Shown here: positions 34,318-48,213 of the stretch, piece after piece
Layout of the letters: each line of letters opens with the position of its first letter
How positions within the stretch are numbered: the stretch's first letter is position 1
Assembly (NCBI GenBank): GCA_964035545.1
Contig: OZ037769.1
Location: 13,787,133-13,849,132, forward strand
DNA: 62,000 nucleotides
Direction of reading: 5' to 3'
Source: Bugula neritina
Lineage: Eukaryota > Bryozoa > Gymnolaemata > Cheilostomatida > Bugulidae
Made by a program: the position numbers and the translations under genes
The notes under the pieces: generated by a model
What the model was told of the DNA's origin: nothing
The model's database searches: none
The model's input: only the letters and a program-made list of their open reading frames with translations

Positions 34318-36817
34318 CTTTCATGTCATTATCTCGAGAATATAACATACATTTATCTGCAACCATAACGATTATATAACATGAAATTAGTAAAAAATAA
34401 ATACTTACTCAACAAAATATAGGAATATATTAAAAAACACTTAGCAAAGAGAACTATATATAATGTCACCCTTGCTCTTACATTGTAACTTTCCCAACAC
34501 TTTAATTGTACTTGGTCACATTTGAGCTTCTTTCAAAAGCAAAAAGTACAAAAACATAAATGTGTTTAGCAGCAATAACTACCATTATTATGTGCTCTAC
34601 TAACTGTGCCATCTTGGCAACATTGGATGCAAGCTTTAGAAGTTCAAGTGAGATGGCCAATAAGATCTATGTTTAACAGTTTAGCAAAAGTTCATCACTT
34701 TACATTTACATTCGGTGATTTAATTTTTAAATCTCAAGATCACCAAGCAAATCATTGAAAGATTCAATTTCAGATTGCTGTTTGGACTCATATTTAAAAT
34801 TGTAATGGTAATGCTGATCCTGGGGACAATTTTCATTTTCAAACAAAGTGCCAATCAACCATGTAGTGACTTATCCTCACTCTTATTTACTATAAGTATA
34901 ATTTTAGCATATAAAAGAAATTAAATGATCATAATAATAATTATTATTATAATTATACATCAAACTTAAAATGAGTTAAAGTAAAATACTTATATTTCTA
35001 ATATTCAGTAACAATTACTAATACTAATAGTGACAGCAACTGAGGCCAAGAGTAAGACTTAAGAGTATCAGTTAGTGTCATTGTAAGTAAAACTACATCA
35101 GTAAATGTAAATTACTTCAAGTTTGAGTTTACTATAAGTATAAAACTAAATTACAATAAAATCATTATGATTATATTGTAATTAAAATTATAAAGTTATA
35201 ACAATTGTAGCTAATACTAATAGGTATAATAACTATTAGTATTACTATTACTATTAGTATTAGTATTAGTATTAATATAGATATTTGTATTATTAATATT
35301 TTTGTTTATAACTTTTAATTCACAATCATGATTATTATACTTAATCTTATACCTATAGCCTATAGACATAGGCTATAGCATTACCATAACTGATTTCATT
35401 ATGATTGTCATTGTGATTAGCCTTAGACTTAGCAGCAGCACTGGTAAAGCTGCTACTACTACTACTGCAAGTGTAATATTACCAGCCAGTAGTAGTCATA
35501 GTATAGGTCATAGTGCCACTATTACTGCAGGCATAGCCATAGGCCTAGCAGTAGCACTAGCAAGTAGCAGGAAATGATGAAATTAAATTTAATATCATAC
35601 ACTGACTTAAAACTAAGCCTGATGGTAAATATTTGTCACAATTACTATATCTATAAAGTACACTCAGCACTTTCACTTACTTTTTGCAACTGAGAGCGCA
35701 ATGATAATCACAATTACGACGATAAAGTTACTTTTAAAGATAATTATAATAACTACATTATAATCCTAACAAATTTAAAAGAATAAAATCCTTTTCCAGC
35801 GGAAAGCGAAACAGTGATAATATAAATATTGCATGATAGCTGCTATGTCAGATAGAATCAGAAAGGTAGGGACTCCAAAACACCTTTTCCTACCAGAATG
35901 CTTGGTTTTACGCCAATATCAAGGTCAACCTTTAAAACGAAAGTTAGTAACGGATATAACAGTTATTTTATTTTGATAAAAGAAACCATTTAATTTTATA
36001 TTCATATTGATATTGTAATTTATTTTTAAGGTCTACTAAATTTTTAAGCCATAACTGTTTTGGATTTTATGTTATATTAATAAATTCTGAAGTGTTAATA
36101 AAGCACTAGTAATACTAATCCTAAATACGACTTGAAACTAGAGTTACCACTCACTCATACTCATAGTCATAGTCATACTGATACTGTCATAGTCATAAGT
36201 TATAGTGATAGTCATTATCATTATGATTATGATTATCAATATAGATTTATGAGTGAATATCATTATCATCATGATTATGATTTATTAATACAGAATATCA
36301 AATCAATATTATTATCATTAACCATTATAGTTACTGTTTTTCCTTTGTGATACTATTAGTATTACTATTAGTATCACTCTATCAGTATAGTATTACTATT
36401 AGTATTAGAGTTACTGTTAGAATGAAAGTTTTAGTGTAGTGTGTAACTACTCCTACTCCTAGGTGAGTACTAGGTCTCTGCTTATAGTTACACTAATGTA
36501 AAAGACAAAGTTATAACTTATTAGGTTTTAGTTATACTTATAGTTATACTGATACTTATACTTATACTTATAGTGTAACTGTAATAGTAGTACTTTTACT
36601 TATAGGCCAAATAAATATGACAACATGTATAGAATGAATTATCAGCGGAGAAGCTCAAATGGGTAAAGCAAACATAAATTGCAGTTTTTGAACAGTAGCT
36701 TTGAAGTTGCAGCTTCTGCGATTTCCTCTACTGACTTTTCGCATAAACGTTTGTGAATTATTTGTTTTATTGTTGATGTCGTTGTGATTTATGATTAGAC
36801 CTTGATGAATTTTCATT
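34318..36817. promoter_or_regulatory. Divergent intergenic region with cryptic repeats
   Basis: Lies between the start of the minus-strand RCC1-type gene and the plus-strand SVIP-like gene, so it must hold both promoters or leader exons. No TATA box stands out. About 34900-36600 is a degenerate mosaic of words like tattactattagtatt and ttatcattatgattat, like the first 2.4 kb of the window. No coding potential is seen. Confidence 0.5.
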
Positions 36818-38230
36818 ATGGGATGCTGTTTCGGGTGTTTTGGAAATGAAGATAATGGATACGGTCAAGCTGATGGCCTTCAGAATAGTCAACGAACTAA
36901 TGATAAAGCCTCCATTGTAAGTACAAACAATACTGCCTTCTACTAGTGGTAATGGTTTTGATCAACTTCTCAAGTGCCATAGAGTTTAAATTTCTATGCT
37001 TTTAAATTTTATTACACATTACTCTAACGATGCTTAAAAACATTTTAGAACTCCTGTACACCTAGCAGTCTGCCATTTTTGCTGCACCACCAGGATGACA
37101 GTTAGAAGGACTAGTTAGTAATGAGCTAGCTTATTAAAAGCTTATGTACTAGGAGTATTTGTATCATAAGATTTGTAAATCATCTAAAGTCAAATTGTTT
37201 CTTATCTTATTTATATAAATAATTGCCACAGCAGTGTAAATTTTATGTCTCTCAAGTAAGTGAAGAAATTCTCAGTCTGAGATTTTTTTCAGTCTGTTGT
37301 AAGCTGTTACAAGTTATGGCCAATTAGTGTCTGAGTCATATCCTTTAACTGATGTTCAAACATCGCTTGTAACTTTTAGAAAATGCATTCTTTTATGGGC
37401 AACCATTGATGTTGCATTACATTGTTTTAAGGAGGAGAGGCGAGAAAAGGCGCTAGAGGCTGCCGAAAGGAGACAAGTGGCTAATCAAACTCGAGGTGTA
37501 GGTCACAATCCCAGACTAGAAGCTAGACAAAAGCGGTTGGAAAAGGAAGAAAAGAAAGCGATACTCTCGGGGAGAGCTAATCAACCAGGAAATTTATCGG
37601 TGAGAGTTGTTTTATCATGTTTGTGTATTTTTTCTAAGCAATCTTAGAAGAGCATGCAATAGCTAATGTAATTGTGGCAAGTGCCGTAGTTTTGAGAAAT
37701 AACATTTTTAATTTTACTATTGTGGCAAGCATAGGCTAGTATATGAATGCTAAGATATTTTTACTTGAGATTCAAAATAATGAAATACATATGAATTTAT
37801 ACCTAGTCAACATTACGCATTGGGCTTGCAGAGCTGAGAATGTTGAATAATATGCTAATGGTACGTGTGGGCTGTATGTAGGATTAAAAAGTTGTGTTTT
37901 TATTATACAATGTGTGTAGTATTTATATTTGTTTTAATTGCATGCCATTTTTGAAAAGGTATTTGCATTCCGTAAAAAGTCACTAATGTGTAGTTCATCA
38001 TTTTCCATGCTGAAGACTCCCTATATATTAGTGGATAATGTGTCGAAAAACCACTTCTTTGATAGTCATTAACCATGTGACACTTTTTTAGATCAAAATA
38101 AAATTGTTACTCATAGATACCAGCTGTACATTTGGTACTCAGTGTTATCTTTATGTCTGTAAACTGTTTTTCATGTTTTCTACATATGTGATCAATAATT
38201 CTGTTTATCTTGTAGTGGAAGATGGAGTAA
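36818..38230 (+). CDS. SVIP: Small VCP/p97-interacting protein (SVIP-like)
   Basis: Three exons: 36818..36916, 37432..37599, 38216..38230, all phase 0, giving 93 residues (human SVIP is 77). The N terminus is MGCCFGCFG: Gly2 for myristoylation and nearby Cys for palmitoylation, as in SVIP, which anchors to ER membranes. Exon 2 contains REKALEAAERR, an exact fit to the VCP-interacting motif R-x5-AA-x2-R that binds the p97 N domain. A charged helix (RLEARQKRLEKEEKK) and GNLS follow. Exon 3 is inferred from a strong acceptor (tttatcttgtag) followed by codons for WKME and a stop, matching the Trp near the SVIP C terminus. From family knowledge the protein inhibits ER-associated degradation and regulates p97. 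The first two exons are firm; the last is less certain. Confidence 0.87.
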
Positions 38231-41200
38231 CTATCATAGCTTCTACATACAGGAACTTTAATCTACGCTTTACATTTCCATTTATCTGGATGCTAATATT
38301 ATATATTTATTCTTATAACTTGACAATATAACACGGTAGACTCATGTATCTGTTTGTACAGGTTACTAATGCTTTCACCAAGAGTACTTCTAAGTTAATT
38401 TATTCCATACCGGTTGGAGTAGTTTAAAATGTAGCTTTTTTTATTTTATATATATTCTACAAAACATTTCCTCTGTACAAGTTTCTATTATTTTCTGTTT
38501 ATTTTCATATTTACAGCTATTTTAAAAGTTATTGTGTTTATGTGTTACACCAACACTACCCAAGTGTTTGTCTCTAATGTTTCATGTACTTTATGTATTG
38601 AGCTATTCGATGTGCTGACTATTAAAAGGGTGCTGCTGTGCTTGATTCTCGGTGTAACATCCAGCCACATTCACATGGTTGGCTGTCATGAGATTAATAA
38701 TTACTTAAATCGTTTTGAAATGGTTAATAAAGATCTGCCTATTTTCTTAGCTGTGAATTATATTTCTGATTTGCACATGAAAATATGGTGCACCCTTTAA
38801 AATTGCTCCTGGTGTGAATTTTTTTATAGCGTTAATATTTAATCTTGCTTTAAGGTTTAAATAGGTTTGCATTATAACCTAGAATATTATACTGTTTTTC
38901 GCTGTTTACAGTTAACTTTTCCTTTAGCGTTCTATTAATTATATACTGTATCCAAATGGAAAACAATCTCGGTAAGTAAACTTGCTGTAAAATACAGTGT
39001 TTTCATTTGTCCAAGAAAATCTCTGATTTAATAAATGATTATGAATAGACTGCAAGTAGTAAAATGTGCCATTTTATATATATACTTTTAAAATATATTC
39101 CAACGTACTAAATAAGTTTTACAAATTATAGCTCATTTGATCTACAACGTAGGAAAAGTGCTACAATAGCTCTATGGTTAAAGTAAATGCTAAGTTAAAG
39201 TTGTGCTCCCACTGATTTTTTTTCACAATTCCAAGTGCTGCTGCTGGCCATTTACTGTAGCGTATATATGGTTAGCCAAAGATCTGTTGTACATACATAA
39301 ACAAGTGAGAGTTTATCATATAAATCTTGAGTTTCAATATCTCCAATGTAGAATATTTGATATCATAACTGATTCAAGGTGTTTTCACTGAAGTCAGTAG
39401 ACAAAGACTAGCCTATGTTGACAAGCACTAGCACCACAGTTAGTTTAAGGTCATTACTTTCCACATTCAGGCACTGCTTTATGTTATATATAAACGGTTT
39501 CCAGGGGATAGCGCGAACAGTTTTTGTCTCACATTAACAAATTTTACATGAAAAGATAGCTCTTGCATTCCTCTTTCATATACTTTTTTAATTTTTCAAT
39601 AAAAAATTTTCTGAGAAAGTTGTTGCATAATAAGTAAAATTTTACACCCTCCATGTTCCACTGCTGTAGCACAGGGGATTCATTTTATAAAGTCTAAAAG
39701 TTAAACTTGACATTCCTTGATATGTTTTCTCTAATATACTTTCTTTGTTTTTTGAAATTCTGTTTATGCTCTTCACAATTTGGTAAAAACATACACCATA
39801 TTGCAAGTTTCACTGCAATTATCTAAATTCTTCATATGGTGGTTCTAGCTACGCTCCTGTGACTAATTATAACATTCCTAGTACTTTTGCCGCTCTGCGC
39901 TATCACAATAACATATAGTACCCTCTCGCACAAATTGGCACTCTATTGGATTTCTGCCAATATAATGTTCCCTGTTTTACATTAGCACTTAGCTGAATCA
40001 TCTCACTATGTTACAATAATATATTGAAAATGCCTCAGCACAACATAATTCTTTGTTTGTTTGGCAGAGTTAATTTCAGCTAAATCACTTCACTTTGCAG
40101 TCTTGTCAGTAAAGGTTTCTCTAATTCACATATGATTATTTTAAGTACATTGTATTCTATAAGATCATTTCAAGGTTTAGTCCAGTGTTCAGTATCTAAT
40201 TATTATGCGTGTATGTTGTCTTACTGTTGAACAAAAGTTAAAAAAAAACTTTACAATTATAGCCATATTTATTATACATGCGTAGGATTTGCATAAGTTG
40301 ACAAAAAAACTGCAACAAATCAGGGTTGAACCATGACCAACCAACTCGTCGCTGACGCCTCTAACCTCTGGACCACGCTGTGATCGTAAAAGAGTCCGCA
40401 TTATATGAGTAACTATCATTACATAAATATTTCGCGCGCAAATGGGTTATAATTATTAGGCTGTCAATTCATGTTGATAGCAGTCAACTGTTGCAATAGT
40501 CTCGGGTTACTATCAAAGCTAATGGTTTTGAACAAATAACCCAAAAGTTTAAAAATAAGTAGCTTGCGTATTACTAGCTACAAAAACAGGTCTGAAATAG
40601 ACTGGTAAAGCAAGCTCTTATTGTAGAGTTTGCAGATGTGCTCTAAAATAAAACTTAAACTGTATGCTATTACATAAGTATTTGTATGCGAGAGATATAA
40701 ATGGACATTACTGAGTTTCTGGAAAACAACATACTTGAAGTTTACTTTGACAATGGTGTTTTCTTTTCATCATAGCTAGCCTATAGCATAAATCTCTAAT
40801 CATATGAATCTTTATGAAGCCCACAGCTCATGTAAGGGTGGCAATGTAATTTGAAACGAACAATTATGTTGCTGCATTGTGTCTAAGGTATATTAGAGAG
40901 CAGAATTTGGTTTTACTAGCCTACCCCAACGGCATTCTACAATGCAGCTTATATGCTGGCAGTTGTAATAAGTACAGCCAATAGCAAGGTTACTATCACT
41001 GCTAGCTCTGTGCAGTATGTAACCTCTTGAATAATTGCGCCAATTTTAAACTCTTGGAAGTTGGCCAAGTTATCATATCGCAGCCAGCCACCGGAGACAA
41101 AGCATCAGAGCTATTCATATAATATTATACTGATGCACTTGGTAGCAGAGTGGCTAATCTAATATAGTTCATAGTTCAACACCCTTTACTTTGGGAATAC

Positions 41201-42322
41201 AGCCTCTTTTTTTAGGTTTACCTTACAAAGCATGAAAATATCTAAACTGATATTCTGATAATTTAGAGGTACATTTTGAAAACTAGGTTAATTGCACTTG
41301 TTTGCACAACAACAATAATAAAATAGATATTATGCAGTATAATAAAAACACACATAATACTATATAATATATTATAATGATAATAATATAATATTATAAG
41401 TACCATTACTGCATTTTATAAATCACATGGTTGCCAAAAAAATGTATCACAAATTTTGTAATTATACATCAAAAATAGAACTAGCTAGGCAGCAGGTTAG
41501 AATAGAGTAAATTCTTAAAACATGAAATCGTGATTTGACTATTGTTTTATTTAGGCCAACCAACCTAGGAATACAAGATTGGGTTTTAGCTGACAGTTTA
41601 TTATAACATTTAGCTTTTGAGCCAGCAGCACTGGCACTTGTGAAGTATAGGCAAAGTTAGTGAAGCGAGACTAACAAGCACTCAAATACAAGGCATATTG
41701 AGACGCGATAACAAGTCAGGAGCGTATAAATTGATAAGAATGTGGAAGGGGGACTATGTTTTTCAACAAGCTATAACTTAAACATGAATTGGCTTTTGAA
41801 AAAAATAAAAAATTATATTGGAGAACATAAGTTTCTTTATCTTTTCATATTTTTTTTGTTCCTGTGACATTCAACCTGTTCGAGCTATCAGTGGAACATT
41901 GTTCATATAGAACATAAAGCACCTGGCAAAGAGCCAGAAAATGAAAAGTATGACCTTAAACCAACTGTGACTAAGCTAAGAAACCTGAAAATCAACTAAA
42001 TTTTTTAGTTATATTTGAATGCAATCATTTAGTACAACAAGAGTTACAGACATACAAACCTACATTTACTACCAACTCTATTTACAGTATGAGTCTGATG
42101 AGTAAATTACAAGAATAATGGAATAGTGTGAGCTCCAAATATTTATATAGGAATACAGCATAGCGTTAGCTAAAAGCAAACTTAATAGATTTGACTTTTT
42201 CTATTTGACAAAGGCAAAATTTAACTTGGCTAACTAATATAATTATTTAAATTGACAGAAAAATAGCCTATTTTTATAGATAATCGATTTAACAACAATT
42301 TATCAGACAGCATATAAGGTGA
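38231..42322. other. Intergenic region between SVIP-like gene and dehydrogenase A
   Basis: The first part is probably the SVIP-like 3' UTR. The plus-strand ORF 38534-38800 has no recognisable domain. I see no conserved gene in the remaining 3.5 kb, only a SINE-like head on the minus strand at about 40318-40385 and scattered AT-rich tracts. Confidence 0.5.
40318..40385 (-). repeat. tRNA-like SINE head, isolated
   Basis: On the minus strand it reads cacagcgtggtccagaggtt (A box) and about 40 bases later catggttcaaccctgat (B box). The core and tail of the SINE family do not follow, so it is either a truncated or a different SINE. Confidence 0.5.
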
Positions 42323-45300
42323 CTAATAGCTTTTGCTCCAGTCAATAACATACTCCAGAGGTTTGTCATGGATATAATTCTGTAGATTCTTAGCTATAAA
42401 CTCCACAGTCTACAACAAAACAGACATGTTACCATCGCTTCATGCATACATATGATATTGAGAAGCAAAACAAATGTGTTAGAGGTATAAAATTATAAAT
42501 TTTCAAGAGAGATAACAATTGTATTGAAACATTATTTTTATATAAAACCACCACTTAAATTTTTAACAATGTGACTAGAAAAGAAAACAAATTTGATCAC
42601 GAATACTTTATTAAAGAATTTACCATGCAGCATTGCATACCAGTATCTAAAACAACAGCCAGTTTATTGAGGGGTGTCTCACAAAAACTACTTATCTCCT
42701 GCTTGTATTTGTCTCAGGTGATGTCAGCAATATTAGATATCAAACATTTCTATTTCAAAACTGTAGCTTGAAAAATGCCATGTTTAAATTAAGGCAAACT
42801 ATAACACAATAGATATTATGTATTTCAACAAAATGCTAAGAAAAACTAAAATTGCAATCAAGTTGCTAACTAACGAATTAAATATCTCGTAATTATATTT
42901 ATACAATAAAAAGCATATAAAGTATAAAATCTAATGCTATTACCAAGATTAGATTTTTAAAGTCAACAATTATTAAAGTAACTGTATGTCTTCTGAAATG
43001 GCTATTTAAATAAATTGCTCACTTTGCATACAGCCATTTTCAACCAAGCAGTCATTTCTAAAATTACCATCTTCAAATAGAAATTTCCGAATGGTGAACA
43101 ATGAAATTTCTCCATACTCCATACAAAAAAATTGTGAAATTACAAAACCGATCAATTGTACAAATGTTTGAGAAGTTGAGATGTTATTTCGATACACCAC
43201 CGAGAAATTAACATTAAATGGGCAATATACATGCGGCATCTACACACTCAATAGTTCAGTTGTTAAATCACACCTTTGGTATTAATGGACCAGCAGCCAC
43301 ATGCGGAGTTATGGTAACCTGGGGGTGTTTCCATAGCAACGAGTCAACAGGAAGTGGTTCTGTGGGTAGCACATCTAAAATGGCCGCCCTTATCCACTTC
43401 TCTCTAAAAATACAAAAATATATTTTAAATTTTACGAGTACAAGCATTAATAAAAATGTAATTTTACAGATAAGCCATTAATAACTCATCAAGTAAAACT
43501 AGACCAAGACACGGGATTACTACAATACTAGAGAGTTGTTGTATCTAGCAACATATCTAGCTCTGATTTCCAAGCAGTAAAGAAACTTTGCAGTCAAAAT
43601 AAAGGACTAAATAAGGCATTTCATCACCATTACAAATCATACTTGTCAGTCCGGCAAAACAATAAACTTTCATAAGATAAATTAATACTACCTGGAATAA
43701 CCACAGAACAACCTCTTGTCTAACTCCGTGCTTGGAGTATAGAGAACAATGTGAGACATAGCCTGAGAGAATGGTGCTTACCTCAGGGCTTGGAGTATAG
43801 AATCCTCTGTACATATGTCACCTCGGCCCACATTGATGAATACAGAACGTTTAGAAGAACAGACCTTCAATCTCTCATTATCCAGTAGACCTCGAGTTAG
43901 CTGTGTACTCGGCAGAATGTTGCAGACGTAATGGCAGTTTGCCAGAAGTTCATCAATTCCCTCAGCTACCCTGTAATATACTGTTAGTTTACTTGTAATA
44001 TATTATCAGTTACTCTGTAATATATTACCAGTCACTGTGTAATATAGTATTAGTTACTGTGTAATATATTATCAGTTACTGTGTAATATGTCACCAGTCA
44101 CTGTGTAATATAGTATTAGTTACTATGTAATATATTATCAGTTACTCTGTAATATATTATCAGTTACTGTGTGATATAGTATTAGTTACTATGCAATACA
44201 TTATCTAAGCTCTGTAACACTGACAGATGATGATAACAGAAGCAAGCGGGCAGACACAACACAACTAACCTGTATTCATCCACATAAGCACATTTATTAT
44301 CATCAGGTGGGAATCGATTAACTAAAGTCCATACTCTCATCCCACAGGCTTTACACATTTCTGCAACTGTAACAAAACCATGCAAATTATAAACAACTTT
44401 AGACCACAACAAAACTTTTCAATTGTGTTGGTTGTCTTTAGAATAGTTTACTTATATTCATGATGTATATCATTCACTACCGCAAAAATCCAAGAAAATG
44501 CAATAAAAAGCATTACATGTTGTAGTGATGAGTTAACCCAGTGGTCCCTGTGGTGTAATGGTTAGCACACTTGTTGCAAGCTAGAGGTCTTGGGTTCAAA
44601 TCCCAGAGGGGGCAATTATTTTACAGATGAATTTATTTATTAACTGATTTACGTGTTCACCTTTTTTTCCTATCTCTCCGAGACCGAGTATGCCGATAGA
44701 AAAGGAGTCCATTGTCCTGCTTTCATTAAATATATGCTCTGCCAGTTCCACGGACCTAAACAAATACATTATATTCTTACAACTTTTAGCAACTCAGAGA
44801 CAGGAGAGTGGAAATAGGTGAGGACAACTCCCTGCAACAGGTGGGAACAACTTCAAGCAACTCAGGCTATGTCAGTAACTCAGGCTATGTGGCCCTGGAG
44901 TCTGTCGTGCATGTACAAGATGGCTACTGCCAATAAAATTCAACACCGGGGAGGAAGATAAAAATAAATTTTACAGGCCACTTTGGATTTTAGTAAGCAA
45001 TTTAGTTTTCATAAAATTCATTCATTAATGTAAAGTGCAAGTGTAGCTACTCAGAGTACAAGAGCTGGATATGATGAACAGACCAGACACTTCAATTTTG
45101 ACTGTTTCATATGCAGGTGTTTTGCTCTGTAAAAGCTGCTGTCAGCATTTTTAAAGAAATGACTAGTTGCTATAGCATGATAGTTAGAAGTTCCTACCAA
45201 TTATTATACAAATATAAAACAATGCTCCATTTGATTATATCGTTTATTTTGTTAACCTGACAATTCAGTACCTGTTCCACACACTATCATAACTCTTACA

Positions 45301-46043
45301 ACCTAACTCAAATTGCAAACAAGCACAACAAAAAGGACTTTAAGACGCTAGTATTACAAGCACCTAAGTCCTAATTCGAAAAGCAGAAGATAAGTTCCAC
45401 TCTTAAAGACATATTTTTGTGGAAACATCACAGCAGAGGAAAGTCATGAAACAAACATACCATGTGCAAGTTTGTTGAACCTCAGTAGCCCACTTGAACT
45501 TTCGTTCTTCGGCTATTATATAGCTCACTACATATTCGGCAATGGGCTGACCAAATATGCCCCCTACTCGAGAGTACTGAAATACGGGAACTTTGCCATC
45601 ATCTGTGATAAACTTTTTAACACTGCAATTAGAAACAAGACTCCTACATACAACAATGTCAGTTTTAACAAACAATGATGTCATCAAGGAACAATGATGT
45701 CTTCTGCAAACAATGCTATGTCATGCTGAAGACTTTAATGTATAGATGGATGACAATGAATTTAAAAGTATATATAATGTTTTTTATGAGCCGTTACTTA
45801 CTTTTCTATTCCAGCCCACGTTCCTTGCACCCACTTTAGATTAGGTTTGCCTTGTAACCAAAGAGATGCGAAATGTGGATCTGAAATAATTACTTCAGCC
45901 TCATTCAATAGAGCCTTGTCAGAATCCGTGATATTCAAAGGGTCGATTGAAGTGACTTTGCTAGCAACTGGGAGGCAGACTCGTTTGATTCCGTCCTCCA
46001 GTGATGCTGTATCACATAGTATGCACACAACTGGCCTCCTCAT
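42323..46043 (-). CDS. D-isomer-specific 2-hydroxyacid dehydrogenase, copy A
   Basis: Seven exons: 46043-45802, 45622-45461, 44755-44661, 44366-44270, 43970-43782, 43403-43274, 42409-42323, all with GT-AG borders and consistent phases, giving 333 residues. The NAD(P)-binding Rossmann motif is GLGEIG (G159, G161, G164). Catalytic residues of the family are present: Arg248 in NVGRGD, Glu277 in TEPLP and His296 in TPHVA. The C-terminal half ([20 protein letters not shown]) resembles bacterial GhrA-type glyoxylate/hydroxypyruvate reductases more than animal GRHPR, by memory. It probably reduces a 2-oxoacid such as glyoxylate or hydroxypyruvate in the cytosol. Acid choice and cofactor cannot be read with certainty. 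No targeting peptide is seen. It lies head to tail with copy B, which has identical exon lengths. Confidence 0.93.
43975..44200. repeat. Minisatellite next to exon 5 acceptor, about 22-bp unit
   Basis: About nine units of gtaatatattatcagttact with variants, in the intron before exon 5 of dehydrogenase A. On the minus strand the unit reads aatatattacag, the same as the real acceptor at 43971-43980; two internal units preserve a full ttacag. A shorter version sits at the same place in copy B (49580-49660). Confidence 0.85.
44546..44615 (+). tRNA. tRNA-like sequence, probably a pseudogene
   Basis: Starts gtccctgtggtgtaatggtt, with a good A box and D stem (gtgt/gcac). It then has an anticodon-arm candidate around ttgcaag and a variable loop, and a T arm ttgggttcaaatcccag with a good B box. 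The 3' side agggggc pairs with gtccctg only with several G-T pairs and one mismatch, and the anticodon stem has mismatches, so identity (Cys GCA or Gln-like) is not assignable. It lies in an intron of dehydrogenase A, opposite strand. No SINE tail follows. Confidence 0.45.
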
Positions 46044-48213
46044 ACTCTAGTCACCTCTGTTAATACAACACTTGACCTTTTCAACGGTTTTATTTACAAG
46101 AGGTCAGATATAAAAGTTAAGGGAGTTGAAAGAACAAGCTGTGGCATTGGTTCATTTTACACATTGTGAAGTTAGTACCAGCAGTTTTAGTGGCACCTGC
46201 ATAATAATTTGTGTTACATTTAAATATGTATTTATAAAATAATATAACTGCGTGGACATTGTATGCATAGAAATGTTGGCTATAAAAATGGAAAATAACT
46301 CCAATTTGCTTGTTCATTCCTATTAAACTTATTCACCACATTGATTTATTAATTAACATTAAAATTACCCAGCACCATGATTTATCACTGCGTTTCCAAG
46401 TTTTGAATTGTGGGACTGGATTTTTCATTTGATGCTTGGGAACAGTTGTATGGAATGAAACCATTACCATAAGTTAATGCAAATGCAACCACAAATTCAT
46501 GTATGAGCATCAATTCCCATAATGCAATGTCATGAAAACGTAGTGTATATAAAGTAGTTGCCACATTATTTTCTCTTCAACTCAAAATGACTACAAACTT
46601 ATTTTTGAGAATAACATACTTGCTTAAGTACAACAACAATTCGTATTTAAATAAGATAAGAATATATACATAACTTTAAACTTTAATATTTTTAAATAAG
46701 ACTGGGCGTTTAAGTGAAAGATATGTATAAAAATCGGATTTTTATCAATATGAAGAAACTTAGAAAAGTTTGACTATTTCAACCCTGATTCACTCAAAGT
46801 AATAGCAGAAAATGAGTGCTATCTATTGCAGGTAAAGTCTAAAATTTTATATCCCTTTCAAGAGAAGACATTTTCGAAAGTGTAGCAAAATGACAAGGAT
46901 AAAAACATTACTAATGGATGCTAAGAATAATGTGGTTACAACAGCATTATAGCAAGAAACCGAACATGTGTATTAAAAGATGCATAAGGACAGCAACAGA
47001 AAGAGACAGCAACACAAAGATCCAGCAACACAAAGAGACAGCAACACAAAGAAAAATACTTCATGCCAGCCTGCAGGCGAGAAGGGGGTAGAAACAGATA
47101 TCTCCATCTGTAGATAACAAATGTAGTTTAAACTGCAGTTGGGTCTAGAGTTGAGTCCACAAAGAATGTAACCAGAGCTACAAACAGCAATACCAGACAC
47201 AGGAGTTTGCTGTGAACAGCATATGAAACCTTTTAGAGTTCCTCAAATTAACATAAAAAATGATGGCGAGAGAAATACATATTTATAGCCAATAGATCAA
47301 TAAATCAATAGCCAATAGATCAATGCTTAGGCATCATCAAATTAAGAGCAACATCTCCAGTGAATTCTGAAAATGAATCGTCTAGACACTAAATATACTT
47401 TAGTCATTAGTGGGTATGGTCAAACTTTCTTTGGGAGAAATCTGTGAAGGTAGACAAATAAGAACCAAAACCTATTCCATGCAGTACTGATTATATTAAC
47501 ATTAAAGAATATGAACAATAAAGCAAACAATCGAAAAAGTTTTATTTAATAAAGTATGCTTTTCTAATGTACTTGCTAAACTAGACAAATAGAAACTCAG
47601 ACAATAATAAAATGGCAGTAAAATTTTGTCTAGCATTCATAAAATACATAAGGGCAGACAACTCTAAACAGATCAGGTTTAGTAGGCTGGTAATTCTAAT
47701 GATTGTATGTATATCATTGGCACCATTTATCAGGCATTACCAAGGATAGCTATGCATATATAGGCTATTATACTACGAGTATTTTCACTGACTAGAGCCT
47801 CATAATGAAAAAACTTTTGAATAAAAATTCAAAATTTTACAAATATTAAGGTGCTGAGTTAACACAGAGACAGAAGAGGCTGCTGTAGAAATGCTACATT
47901 TTCTAATAAAACTTATTCTAGCAAAACTATTCTGGCTGAAATAAAATGAAACTTTTCAAAATTTAGATGACAAACTAAAAATTGTAAACCCAAAATAAGC
48001 AAAAATCCCATCTCTGCACCTAATAACATATAGAAAACTAATTGGAGCCAAAACCTCACACGATATCTTTTTATATATAAAAATTAGAAAACCTAAACCC
48101 TTGTAACAAAAATGTAGGGCCCATGAAATCCTAGCTATGTTCATCACATCTAAACAAATGTACCTAATATGTTGGTGAACGACAATATGACTGCAGAAAG
48201 TGACTCAACATTG
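46044..48213. other. Intergenic region between dehydrogenases A and B
   Basis: About 2.2 kb of AT-rich sequence with no gene or clear repeat, apart from a short near-tandem of acagcaacacaaagagacag at about 47000-47055. It should contain the promoter of copy A and the 3' end of copy B. Confidence 0.5.

Noticed and set aside
38534-38800. 88-codon plus-strand ORF downstream of SVIP
   Set aside because: No recognisable domain; likely 3' UTR or spacer.
41133-41195. tRNA-like string ggtagcagagtggctaatc
   Set aside because: Resembles a D arm and B box, but no stems can be paired and no tail of the SINE family follows.
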